Shown in pieces: positions 47,587 to 57,389 of a stretch of DNA of 64,000 nt (the first letter of the stretch is position 1; each line of letters begins with the position of its first letter). The notes beneath the pieces were generated by a model. It searched no databases. It was given only the letters and a program-made list of their open reading frames with translations, and was not told the DNA's origin. This DNA is from Sedimentisphaerales bacterium (GTDB lineage Bacteria; Planctomycetota; Phycisphaerae; Sedimentisphaerales; Anaerobacaceae): the NCBI GenBank assembly GCA_016930645.1, contig JAFGGH010000083.1, forward strand, positions 1-64,000, read 5' to 3'. The position numbers and the translations under genes are program-made.

Positions 47587-49125
47587 TTGGAACCAAACAG
47601 TAAAAAGAAAAACATTTTATTTCAGTATCTGTTTGTGCTGGCAGGTGCTCTTGTCCTGTACGGTTTTACCTGTGCGCCTACTGTTTTATGGCAGGACAGC
47701 GGCCTGTTTGTATATCGCATCTGGCAAAATGATATGCAGGGCAATCTTGGGATAGCGCTGGCCCATCCGCTTTATATCCTGATTGGTATGTCGGTTAAGC
47801 TGATACCCGTTGGCGAATTGGCCTGGCGGATAAATATGATATCAGCGGTTTTCGGAGCGGTCGCGGTTGCCAATCTTTTTCTGCTGTTGCGGTTATGGCT
47901 GGAACGGCTTTGGCCCGCCTTGATTGGTGCTATTACTTTAGCGGTTTCGTGGACATTCTGGCAGAACGCTGTATTAGCCGAAGTATATACTTTGTATGCC
48001 GCGCAGCTTTTTACCGAGCTGATTATATTGCTGCTGTACTTTAAGAGCAAAAAAACAGGGTATCTTTATTTGCTCGGCTTGTTAAATGGATTGTCGATAG
48101 CTAATCATCTTTGGGGTGTGTTTCCACTTTTATGTTATTTGATTTTTATTTTGTTCAAAGTGCTAAGAAAAGATATATCAGTCAAGACCTTAACGGTTTT
48201 TATTGTTCTCTGGATAGTTGGGGCTTTACCGTATGAGTATCTGGTGATAAGGAATTTATTTATAACAGGGGATTTTGCGAGCACTGTTAGAAGCGCTCTT
48301 TTCGGGATTATGTGGCAGGAGCATGTTCTTAATACTTCCGTAACAGTGAAGATTGTTGCTGAGAATATTATTTTCCTGGTACTTAATTTTCCGACGCCGA
48401 ATATTATTCTTTTAGCTATAGGCATTTTTGTCTTGTGGAAAAAGGCTCCTGCAAAAAGTTTCGCTAACATCTTGGCTGCTATGTGCCTGTTGTTTTTTGT
48501 TTTTGCCTTTAGATATACGGTTGCCGACAGACATGCCTTCTTTTTGCCTTTTTATTGTATTTGCGCAATATTTTTTGGGATAGGCGCAGATGTTGTTTTT
48601 CGTAAATTTCAAAGCAAAACAGTTGTTATTGTGATGCTTGCTTTTTCACTTTTACCGGTGCCTGCTTATGCGGTTGCGTCGGAGGCTGCACGCAAGTGTT
48701 ACAAATCACTGGCCCAGCGTCGCCAGCGGCCTTACCGGGATGAATATAAATATTGGCTTAGACCCTGGAAGACCGGCTACTATGGAGCGGAGCGGTTTGC
48801 AACTGAAGCGTTGCAAGGTGTAGAAGAAAATGCAATCATTTATGCTTATACTACAGATGTTCACGCAATGATTTATACCCAACAGATTAAAGGTGTCAGG
48901 CCTGATGTAAGAATCGTTTCCGTCTATAACAGCAGCCCGTGGTCACCTGATTTTAATGAAGAAACAATTGCTGGACTACTGGCTGAATCTGCCGTATATG
49001 TTACTGCCGACAGGCCGGGATATTGCCCGAAGTTTATACTGGATAATTATGAACTTGAAAAAGCCGGCCATCTGTGGCGCGTGGTTAATAAATATGAAGA
49101 ATCAGAAACGAATGGAGTCAATTGA
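47587..49125 (+). CDS. DUF2723-type membrane protein (O-mannosyltransferase-like)
   Basis: 'TCAPTVLWQDSGLFVYRIWQNDMQGNLGIALAHPLYILIG...SWTFWQNAVLAEVYTLYA'. Confidence 0.85.
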   Translation: MEPNSKKKNILFQYLFVLAGALVLYGFTCAPTVLWQDSGLFVYRIWQNDMQGNLGIALAHPLYILIGMSVKLIPVGELAWRINMISAVFGAVAVANLFLLLRLWLERLWPALIGAITLAVSWTFWQNAVLAEVYTLYAAQLFTELIILLLYFKSKKTGYLYLLGLLNGLSIANHLWGVFPLLCYLIFILFKVLRKDISVKTLTVFIVLWIVGALPYEYLVIRNLFITGDFASTVRSALFGIMWQEHVLNTSVTVKIVAENIIFLVLNFPTPNIILLAIGIFVLWKKAPAKSFANILAAMCLLFFVFAFRYTVADRHAFFLPFYCICAIFFGIGADVVFRKFQSKTVVIVMLAFSLLPVPAYAVASEAARKCYKSLAQRRQRPYRDEYKYWLRPWKTGYYGAERFATEALQGVEENAIIYAYTTDVHAMIYTQQIKGVRPDVRIVSVYNSSPWSPDFNEETIAGLLAESAVYVTADRPGYCPKFILDNYELEKAGHLWRVVNKYEESETNGVN

Positions 49126-50258
49126 TGAAGAGCAAGATGAAACAGGAAGTTCAACCAATGCATGTACCGCTTTTGGATTTGAAAGCCCAATATTCTAAAA
49201 TCAGGGAGGAAATTTTAGAAGCCGTTACAGAGGTACTTGATTCGCAGTATTGTATCGGCGGGCCGAAGGTGGCCGAGCTTGAAGAGAAAATAGCTCAAAT
49301 CAGTGATTGCAAATATGCTGTCGGAGTGTCAAGCGGTACCGATGCGATTTTATGCAGCCTGATGAGTCTTGATATAGGTGCTGGTGACGAAGTTATAACT
49401 ACGCCATTTACCTTTTTCGCGACCGGCGGCTGTATTACAAGGACAGGTGCCAAACCGGTGTTTGTGGATATCGACCCGAAAACTTACAACATTAATCCCG
49501 AACTTATTGACAAAGCTGTGACTGAAAAAACCAGGGCGATTATACCTGTTCACCTTTTCGGTCAGATGGCTGATATGGACCCTATAATGGAAATTGCTCA
49601 CAAGCATAATCTTTATGTGATAGAAGATGCGGCGCAATCCATCTCGGCGACATATAAAGGCAGAAAGGCAGGCAGCATCGGAACCTGCGGGTGCTTTAGC
49701 TTTTTCCCCAGCAAAAACCTCGGTGGTATTGGTGATGGCGGGATGATAGTTACCAATGATGAGAGTTTGTATAAGAAGATGGTTTGTATGCGTAATCACG
49801 GCCAGACGGATGAATATCAGCATCAGTATATCGGGGGCAATTTCCGGCTTGACCCGATTCAGGCCGCGGCGCTTTTAGTTAAACTGCCGTATCTGGATGA
49901 ATGGTCGAAGGCTCGAAGGGATAATGCCGTTTACTATGATGAAAGATTTGCAGGAAGTGTAGTTGAGACGCCGTATATCCATCCTGATTGTGTTTCAATC
50001 TATAATCAATATGTGATTCGAGTGCCTAATAGAGATGAACTGCTGGAATATTTGGAAAGTAAAAATATCAGTTGTAGAGTTTATTATCCGTTGCCCTTAC
50101 ATCTTCAGCCATGTTTTAAATATCTTGGCTACAAACAAGGCGACTTTCCGGAATCCGAAAAAGCCGCCAAAGAGGTTATGGCACTGCCGATTTACCCTGA
50201 GTTGACGGATGAAATGATAGACTATGTTACGGAGTTCATCAAGGCAAAGAAAAAGTAA
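49125..50258 (+). CDS. DegT/DnrJ/EryC1/StrS-family sugar aminotransferase
   Basis: 'VPLLDLKAQYSKIREEILEAVTEVLDSQYCIGGPKVAELE', PLP Lys in 'CFSFFPSKNLGGIGDGGMI'; ATGA overlap, SD ggag. Confidence 0.95.
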   Translation: MKSKMKQEVQPMHVPLLDLKAQYSKIREEILEAVTEVLDSQYCIGGPKVAELEEKIAQISDCKYAVGVSSGTDAILCSLMSLDIGAGDEVITTPFTFFATGGCITRTGAKPVFVDIDPKTYNINPELIDKAVTEKTRAIIPVHLFGQMADMDPIMEIAHKHNLYVIEDAAQSISATYKGRKAGSIGTCGCFSFFPSKNLGGIGDGGMIVTNDESLYKKMVCMRNHGQTDEYQHQYIGGNFRLDPIQAAALLVKLPYLDEWSKARRDNAVYYDERFAGSVVETPYIHPDCVSIYNQYVIRVPNRDELLEYLESKNISCRVYYPLPLHLQPCFKYLGYKQGDFPESEKAAKEVMALPIYPELTDEMIDYVTEFIKAKKK

Positions 50259-50367
50259 AAAGGCAAAAATTACGATTAATCAGCATACAAATGTGGCAGT
50301 TTTTGACGAATCACTGGCTTGGGTGGAGATGGAATCAACAGGGAATTAGAATTGAAATAAAATCAAA

Positions 50368-51903
50368 ATGGTCGAAGCAAAAAAACGTTTAGTCGTAAAT
50401 GTTGTTACTAATATCCTGGTTGTTGTCGTTAATACGATTATTAATCTTTGGATGACTCCTTATTTAATACGTAACCTTGGTTTAGGTATATATGGAATGA
50501 TTCCTTTGGTCATTTCATTTATTGCTTACTTTAATGTTTTAACAGTATCATTTGCGAATACAGTCAGTCGCTACATAGCCATTTATTTAAATAAGAAGCA
50601 AATTGAAGAAACTAATATCTTCTTTAGTAGCGCAGCCATAGGGCTTGGATTTATTTGTTTAATTGTTTTAATTCCAATAATCGTCATGGCGTGTTCATTT
50701 AGTAAAATATTTCAGGTCACCAAAGGTTTTGAAAAGGGCGCAGGGTGGTTGTTCTTTTTAATAATGATTTCATCTTTATTCATGGTTCTCAGGGTACCAT
50801 TTAGGACCGGCACATTTGTCAAACATCGTTTTGACCTGTATAACCTTAACGAAATATGCGGCAGAATCATTCGCGTAGTCGTCCTTGTAGTCTGTTTTAC
50901 ATATTTAAGTCCTAAAATGGAATACTTTGGTTTGTCTTATTTAATGATGTGTTTGTTTGCGTTTATTTTTGAGATATTTTTAGCAAGTCGTTTAACTCCG
51001 GAGCTTAAAATCAAGTCGAAATTGTTTTCCTGGACTGCGATTTGGGAGATGAGCAAAATGAGTTTCTGGTTATCACTCAATCAGGCAGGTGCTTTGATGT
51101 ATCTTGCGACTAGTTATATAGTGATAAACATTTTTCTTGGTCCTTACGCGGTAGGGATGTTTGCACCTATCGCATTATGGGTAACATTGCTTGGTACTTT
51201 TGCGGGTTCTTTTTGCAGTGTATTTTCTCCTATTGCATTGGAATACATTGCCAAGGAAAGACTGGATTTACTTGTCATTCAAACTTGCAGGTCCGTAAAA
51301 TTTATTGGGATCATAATGGCGATACCTGTAGGCATTCTCTGTGGTTTGTCTTCGCCTATTCTTAAATGGTGGCTTGGCCAGGAGTTTTCTGAATTGAGTT
51401 CTTTGGTTTGGCTTCTGATAATGCCCTGGATAGTGACTGTTTCAGTCAGGCCGATGTTCGGAATATTCAGCGGCATGGATAAAGTCAAAATACCTGCATT
51501 GGTTACTATTTTTATTGGCATTGTCAATTTACTGTTGTCAATTTTACTCATAACCATTACGGATCTGGGGATTTACAGTGTTGCCGTATCGTTACTGTTC
51601 TGTTGGACGGGCAAAAACATGTTCTTTACTCCCATCTATGCCGCTATTATTACTGGACAGCCTAAGAGTGCTTACGTAAAGGAGTTTTTGCCAGGAATAT
51701 TAGTTGTTATTATCACATCTCTCTTATTATTAATGTTGGATCAATTGTTTTATATGGTTTCTTTTATGCGACTTTTAACTGCTAGCGTTAGTGTGGCATT
51801 ACTAATTTCAATTATATCCTACAAATTAATCCTAAACAGTCAGGATAAAGATTTTTTATGGTCACTGTTTTTTAAGACTGCGAAGGTGGATAACTGTGGC
51901 TGA
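50368..51903 (+). CDS. Polysaccharide flippase (Wzx/MATE-like)
   Basis: 511 aa, about 12 TM; 'NIIxNLWMTPYLIRNLGLGIYGMIPLV' style N-terminus. Confidence 0.85.
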   Translation: MVEAKKRLVVNVVTNILVVVVNTIINLWMTPYLIRNLGLGIYGMIPLVISFIAYFNVLTVSFANTVSRYIAIYLNKKQIEETNIFFSSAAIGLGFICLIVLIPIIVMACSFSKIFQVTKGFEKGAGWLFFLIMISSLFMVLRVPFRTGTFVKHRFDLYNLNEICGRIIRVVVLVVCFTYLSPKMEYFGLSYLMMCLFAFIFEIFLASRLTPELKIKSKLFSWTAIWEMSKMSFWLSLNQAGALMYLATSYIVINIFLGPYAVGMFAPIALWVTLLGTFAGSFCSVFSPIALEYIAKERLDLLVIQTCRSVKFIGIIMAIPVGILCGLSSPILKWWLGQEFSELSSLVWLLIMPWIVTVSVRPMFGIFSGMDKVKIPALVTIFIGIVNLLLSILLITITDLGIYSVAVSLLFCWTGKNMFFTPIYAAIITGQPKSAYVKEFLPGILVVIITSLLLLMLDQLFYMVSFMRLLTASVSVALLISIISYKLILNSQDKDFLWSLFFKTAKVDNCG

Positions 51904-53323
51904 GAGTGTATTAGACCGGATAGTTGTTAACAAATTATGTGTTGGCTGTGGTGTATGTGCGGGAGTATTTCCAGAAGTATTGCGCATGTATACAGATAAA
52001 TATGGTACATATCTTCCGGAACTGTTCGGAGAATCTGACGAAGATTGGGGCAAGTTAAGCTTGAAAGTATGTCCCTTTTCAAATAACCAGGTGAATGAAG
52101 ATGGATTTGCAGCAGAAATGTTTGGCCACCAGGAAGGGATTGAGTATCGTTTGGAAACAGGGTATTACCTGAAATGTTTTGCTGGCCATGTTACGGATAT
52201 GGAGAATAGATTGATGTCTACTTCAGGTGGCATTATAACTTGGCTTGCTGGTGAAATGCTTTCTATGGGTATGGTTGATGCTGTTGCATGTGTTGGTCAA
52301 AGTGATAAGCGAGGAAGCTTGTTTGAATACCAACTCATTACTGAAATTGCGAACCTTTGCAGATGTACGAAAGCTAAATATTATCCTGTGGAAGTATCAG
52401 AGATAATTGGAAAAATCAAGAAATTAGATAAGAGGGTTCTGTTCATTGGTTTACCCTGTTTTCTCAAAGCATTGAAATTGGCAGGAGAAGTAGATTCTGT
52501 ACTTAAGAGTCGGATTACATACACTATAGGATTGTTCTGCGGTCATCTAAAAACCAAGCAGTATTCTTCTTATCTGTCAAGATGCTGTGGAGTGAATGAT
52601 GAGAAAATAAAAACGGTTGATTTTCGGAAGAAAGTTGCTGATAAACCAGCTAATCAGTATGCATTTGAAGTGATCGCAAAGAATGATGCCAATGAGTACC
52701 ATCGGCAAATAATGATGCGAGATGTATGGGCCAGCGGATGGGGATATAACCTCTTTATGCTGGATGCATGTGAATGTTGTGATGACGTGATGTCTGAAAC
52801 CGCACACATTTCTGTTGGCGATGCATGGTTGGGGGAGTATGTAAAGGACTACCGTGGGACAAGTATTATTGTGTGTCGTCATAAAGAGATGTTAGACCTG
52901 CTTGAGACTGGTGTTGGAAAAGGAGCACTTTCACTAAAAGAGATCCCTGTTGAAAAAGTAATCAAATCTCAAGTAGGATGTATTCGCCAACGACGCGAAG
53001 GGTTGCAGTATCGTTTATATATATCCGCTAAGAATGGTCAATGGCGACCACATAAGCGCGTAACGGCTAAGCGTAAAGTTGGGACTCTCTGTTATCGTAT
53101 GCTTCAATTATTAAGAATGAAATCTAAGGCTGTGAGCAAGGAAGCATTTCTTGAACAGCAATTAACCGATGGGATAGGTGTATTCGTTAAAAAACTTTGG
53201 CCTTGGATCACAATGATTAACATTGTTAATTTTATGCGCCATGTACCTTATGGTATTGCTAAAGGGTGTTGCTATATATGGAATATATTTACTCATGGGG
53301 GAAAGAAAGAAAACAATGAATAG
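51896..53323 (+). CDS. Coenzyme F420 hydrogenase/dehydrogenase beta-subunit (FrhB)-like protein of the polysaccharide cluster
   Basis: 'CVGCGVCAGVFPEVL', 'LKVCPFSNNQVNEDGF', 'STSGGIITWLAGEMLSMGMVDAVACVG'; 8 nt overlap with the flippase gene. Confidence 0.85.
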   Translation: MAESVLDRIVVNKLCVGCGVCAGVFPEVLRMYTDKYGTYLPELFGESDEDWGKLSLKVCPFSNNQVNEDGFAAEMFGHQEGIEYRLETGYYLKCFAGHVTDMENRLMSTSGGIITWLAGEMLSMGMVDAVACVGQSDKRGSLFEYQLITEIANLCRCTKAKYYPVEVSEIIGKIKKLDKRVLFIGLPCFLKALKLAGEVDSVLKSRITYTIGLFCGHLKTKQYSSYLSRCCGVNDEKIKTVDFRKKVADKPANQYAFEVIAKNDANEYHRQIMMRDVWASGWGYNLFMLDACECCDDVMSETAHISVGDAWLGEYVKDYRGTSIIVCRHKEMLDLLETGVGKGALSLKEIPVEKVIKSQVGCIRQRREGLQYRLYISAKNGQWRPHKRVTAKRKVGTLCYRMLQLLRMKSKAVSKEAFLEQQLTDGIGVFVKKLWPWITMINIVNFMRHVPYGIAKGCCYIWNIFTHGGKKENNE

Positions 53324-54551
53324 CCAATCTCCTTTATTTATTCTTGCAGGTAACGCCGGCTATTATAACCGCGGCTCTGAAGCGATAGCAATAGGGACAA
53401 TGCATATACTGCGAAAGCATTTTACGGATCCGAGATTTCTTACAGTTAGTCATTTCAAGAAAAAAGAACAATTTAAAGAACAATGCTTTCGTGAGACTGA
53501 TCCTAAAATATTACATAGGAAAATGCATACCGGTGCCCAGAAATTTACATTTCCATGGTTTTTAGTCAAAACACTCAGGAAAGTTTGTCCGCCGGCTGTA
53601 AAACACGTAGTTTATAAAGATTTAAAAAAATATCTGGACGAAGCAGTAGCTGTCCTTGCCGTGGGTGGGGATAATTACTCACTGGATTACGGTAGAGTAC
53701 CCAAAACCTGCACAGACCTTGATGATTTAGTTGTTGCAGCAGGAAAGCCATTGATTATATGGGGGGCTTCTATTGGTCCCTTCGACAGGAATCCTGAGTA
53801 TGAACAATATATGGCTAATCACCTGAAGAAGGTGCACATTTTGGCCAGGGAAACATCAACTATCCAATATCTGTCAAATCTTGGACTTGTTAAAAATGTT
53901 CACCGTGTTGCTGACCCAGCCTTTGTTGTGGAAGCAATACGGCCAAGTTGTGACCGATATGAGCTTGAGGATGATAGGATGGCGATAGGTCTCAATTTTA
54001 GCCCGTTGATGGCAGAATATGTAACTGCAGGCGATATGGAAAAATGGAGAGAAACCACTGCTGCTATTATAACAAGCATAGCGCAAGAAACAAAAAGCAG
54101 AATATATCTTATTCCGCATGTTACGGGAATAGCGTCAAATGATGATTATGAGTTTATGAAAAAAGCTATGTTGCTGATATCGGAATATAAAGATCAGATA
54201 AATTTGATTAAGCCGGTACTGAACTCTCCTGAGACTAAGTGGGTAATCAGCAAGATGGCTGTTTTTATCGGAGCAAGAACGCATTCAGCAATTGCCTCTC
54301 TCTCTTCAGGTGTGCCTACCTTAAGTTTGGGTTACAGTATGAAGGCATTAGGATTGAATAAAGATATTTTCGGAAACAGCGAGTTTTGTATTATGCCGAA
54401 AGAAATATCGGTCGAAGTTGTTGTAGAAAAGCTGAAATATATAATGCAAAATTCGGATAGAGTTAAAACTATCTTGAAAAATAAAATTCCTGAAATGAAA
54501 GATTTGGCAATGAGGGCAGGAAGCATTTTGAAAGAAATATTGGCATCATGA
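53316..54551 (+). CDS. Polysaccharide pyruvyl transferase family protein
   Basis: 'LAGNAGYYNRGSEAIAIGTMHIL', 'PLIIWGASIGPFD', 'FIGARTHSAIASLSSGVPTLSLGYSMKALG'. Start refined from 53223 to the ATG at 53316. Confidence 0.88.
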   Translation: MNSQSPLFILAGNAGYYNRGSEAIAIGTMHILRKHFTDPRFLTVSHFKKKEQFKEQCFRETDPKILHRKMHTGAQKFTFPWFLVKTLRKVCPPAVKHVVYKDLKKYLDEAVAVLAVGGDNYSLDYGRVPKTCTDLDDLVVAAGKPLIIWGASIGPFDRNPEYEQYMANHLKKVHILARETSTIQYLSNLGLVKNVHRVADPAFVVEAIRPSCDRYELEDDRMAIGLNFSPLMAEYVTAGDMEKWRETTAAIITSIAQETKSRIYLIPHVTGIASNDDYEFMKKAMLLISEYKDQINLIKPVLNSPETKWVISKMAVFIGARTHSAIASLSSGVPTLSLGYSMKALGLNKDIFGNSEFCIMPKEISVEVVVEKLKYIMQNSDRVKTILKNKIPEMKDLAMRAGSILKEILAS

Positions 54552-54586
54552 TTTAGGTTGGACAAATATTTGAGAGTGGCAAATAT

Positions 54587-55762
54587 ATGAATAATACACT
54601 CAAAATATTTTATATATCACAATCTTCATTTCCATCGACAGGCGCCCAATCAGTATATGATATGTGTGTCTCAGAAGTATTTGGTAATCGTGGTTATGAC
54701 ACAACTCTTATTATGAAAAGAAAATTTTGGGAGTCTCCTCCCAAAGAGTATAATGGTGATTTATATGAATTCTTTGGCGTTCAACACAATTTTAAAATCA
54801 AAAAGCTTTTTGGATTACCTAGATATACATCTTGGTTTCAACATAAAGCTATGAAGTATATTGGTAATATTAACTCACTTATATTTGCGCAAAGTGTTAC
54901 AACTGCTTCTGTTGCATTAGACCATGGCCACTGGGTATTGCTTGATCGACATGGATTAATGCCTCCCGACCAAGAAGAAATGTTGAGGCGACGTGTTAAT
55001 TTACCAAAATTTCTTGGCACTGCAGTTGTTACTGAGACACTTCGAAAAGATTACGTAGAAAAAATCCCTAGTCTGGCTAATAAGATAATAGCTATACCTA
55101 ACGGGGTTAAGGGGCATAAATATGCTCAAGCTGCACTAAATACTAATAAGAATAAAGAAAAGGGAAGGTCTAAATTTGTATCCGGTTATCTCGGGAGCTA
55201 TCATCGTGGTAAGGGAGTAGAAGTAATTCTTAAAGTAGCAAATCTGTGTCCGGATATTACCTTCGAAATGTATGGCGGAAATAGAAGAGTTACAAGATTA
55301 TACAATGTAAAAGAAAGATACGGCATAACTGAGTTACCTGTAAATATAGCTATAAAGGGTGGGATTCCGCAGTCACAGGTTCCTCAAAAGATTGCAACTT
55401 TTGATATTGCCCTGTTGCCCAATCAAGAACATGTTTATATGCCAAACGGTACAGACATTGGGAATTGGACGTCGCCAATGAAAATGTTTGAATATATGGC
55501 TTCAGGGCGTCCCATTATTGCTTCGGATATTCCTGTTCTTCGTGAAGTACTAAAAGATAATTACAATGCACTACTGGTTCCTCCAACGGATTATGCTGCA
55601 TGGAGAGATGCGATTAAGACACTACAGTCTTCACCTGAACTGCGGAAACAATTAGGAGAGCAGGCGCAGAAAGACGCCTTAGAAAAGTTTTCATGGGAAA
55701 ACAGGATTATTACGATTTTCGAAAAGTTAAATGTGGAGTCTAAGGTTTTGGGGCAGTCTTAA
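54587..55762 (+). CDS. Glycosyltransferase (GT4/GT1-like)
   Basis: 'SPMKMFEYMASGRPIIASDIPVLREVLKDNYNALLVPPTDYAAW'. Confidence 0.88.
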   Translation: MNNTLKIFYISQSSFPSTGAQSVYDMCVSEVFGNRGYDTTLIMKRKFWESPPKEYNGDLYEFFGVQHNFKIKKLFGLPRYTSWFQHKAMKYIGNINSLIFAQSVTTASVALDHGHWVLLDRHGLMPPDQEEMLRRRVNLPKFLGTAVVTETLRKDYVEKIPSLANKIIAIPNGVKGHKYAQAALNTNKNKEKGRSKFVSGYLGSYHRGKGVEVILKVANLCPDITFEMYGGNRRVTRLYNVKERYGITELPVNIAIKGGIPQSQVPQKIATFDIALLPNQEHVYMPNGTDIGNWTSPMKMFEYMASGRPIIASDIPVLREVLKDNYNALLVPPTDYAAWRDAIKTLQSSPELRKQLGEQAQKDALEKFSWENRIITIFEKLNVESKVLGQS

Positions 55763-55826
55763 ATTTATTTTAGGGTGCTTTTAGAAAGTTTGTATTTTTG
55801 TAATATAGATAAGAGTACTTTTTGCT

Positions 55827-57389
55827 ATGAACGAGCAGATTGAATTAGATGGTTACGACGTTGATGTTACCGGAGAGACGGGTTGGGCTTATTATGATTC
55901 GTACAACGTTGATTTGCCCGAGACTATCGGTCCGGGAACGTCTATAGGAGCAGGGGATTATCTAATTTCCATTTTGGCCACTTTTATAATAGCCGGTGGA
56001 TTTTTTCTTGTATCCAAAGATTGTCGCCATTGGTGTTTATTACCTCTGACATTTTGTGGAATTTTGTCTGGAAGTGATATTGTTGCTTGGATGCGGAAAA
56101 AACTTGAGCCACTTGACCCTAAAATGATTGTTAGTGCCTTTCTGTATTTAAATTGTTTTCTTGCGCCGTTAATACATTTAAAATATCAAATATACGGCAG
56201 GAGTTATCATATACCCAATTGGGATGATTACTTTGGGTATATGGGGCTTTTTAACATGTTTGGTATTATTTTTTATAAGCTGGCCCATCTTTCTTTTTAC
56301 AAGCTTACCCGTCCGGTAAAGAGTTTCTGGAGTATAAATGGGGTCAAGTTCTTTACTGCAATATTGCCAGCGCTAGTGATAAGCCTTATGGCAACAGCTG
56401 TGGTAAAATTATTCTTTGGCGGCCTTGCTAGGGAAGTGGGGGAAGTTACATATAAAGGAATTTCTGGTGCCTACGCGGCGCACTTGAGTTGGATTGTTAT
56501 GTTAAGCGACCCCTTTATAATTCTTATGGCCATGGCTGTGATTGTCTGGTTGAGTCAAAAAGTAGACCCCAAGGCGAAAACCAGCTTAATTACAGTTATT
56601 TTTATTATACTTATAACTGCTGTTTTGCAATTTTGGCTGGTTGGTTTGAGAGGTAGCCGTTCTGCATTTTTGAGTATGCTTGCTGTTGCCGTTGGTATGA
56701 TTCATTATCTTTTAAGACCATTCTCAGCAAAACTAATTATAATGGGTATAATAGTAATGTTCGTATTTTTATATTTATATAGTTTTTATAAAAAGCTCGG
56801 GCGCGAGGGTTTTCAGGCATTTTATTTAGCGGAGGTTAGAAAACAAATGGCTTACGAAGTAGAAGGAGGCACCCCAATTTCGATTTTGCTTGGAGATTTA
56901 GCAAGGGCTGATATTCAGGCTTATATGCTATATCGTCTAAAGGAAAATCCTGGGAATTACAACTGTGTGTGGGGGAAAACTTATACGGAGGCGATACTTA
57001 CATTTATACCTCGTGGTATCTGGAAAAACAAGCCGGTAAGTATTAAAGGTGAAGTTGGAAGTGCTCTTTTGGGTTACTCGTCAGCCTGGTCCTCTACGGC
57101 ACAATACGGCGTTGCAGGGGAGGCTATGCTTAATTTCAGTTATTATGGTATTGTTCCGGCTTTTGCTGTGTTTGGATGTTTGGTAGGATGGTTTCGTAAA
57201 AAAATGCTGACTTTGCATAAATTTGATAGTAGATTTTTGCTTGTATCTCTTGTGTTTTTTGTTATTGGTCTTATGGTAATCGCAGATTCAAGAAATTGGA
57301 TGATGGGCATCTTGCGTCGAGGTACTCTGCCATTTCTTGTGGTATTTTTCTCTTGTGTAAAGGTAAAGTATGCAAGTCGGGAAGCTTAA
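55827..57389 (+). CDS. O-antigen/EPS polymerase-like membrane protein (Wzy-like)
   Basis: 520 aa multi-TM protein in a polysaccharide locus; 'GLRGSRSAFLSMLAVAVGMIHYLLRPF', 'FIPRGIWKNKPVSIKGEVGSALLG'. Confidence 0.75.
   Translation: MNEQIELDGYDVDVTGETGWAYYDSYNVDLPETIGPGTSIGAGDYLISILATFIIAGGFFLVSKDCRHWCLLPLTFCGILSGSDIVAWMRKKLEPLDPKMIVSAFLYLNCFLAPLIHLKYQIYGRSYHIPNWDDYFGYMGLFNMFGIIFYKLAHLSFYKLTRPVKSFWSINGVKFFTAILPALVISLMATAVVKLFFGGLAREVGEVTYKGISGAYAAHLSWIVMLSDPFIILMAMAVIVWLSQKVDPKAKTSLITVIFIILITAVLQFWLVGLRGSRSAFLSMLAVAVGMIHYLLRPFSAKLIIMGIIVMFVFLYLYSFYKKLGREGFQAFYLAEVRKQMAYEVEGGTPISILLGDLARADIQAYMLYRLKENPGNYNCVWGKTYTEAILTFIPRGIWKNKPVSIKGEVGSALLGYSSAWSSTAQYGVAGEAMLNFSYYGIVPAFAVFGCLVGWFRKKMLTLHKFDSRFLLVSLVFFVIGLMVIADSRNWMMGILRRGTLPFLVVFFSCVKVKYASREA

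Noticed and set aside
53223-53315. N-terminal extension of the pyruvyl transferase ORF
   Set aside because: Overlaps the end of the FrhB-like gene in another frame; the family N-terminus (FILAGNAGYYNRGSEA) begins right after the ATG at 53316.
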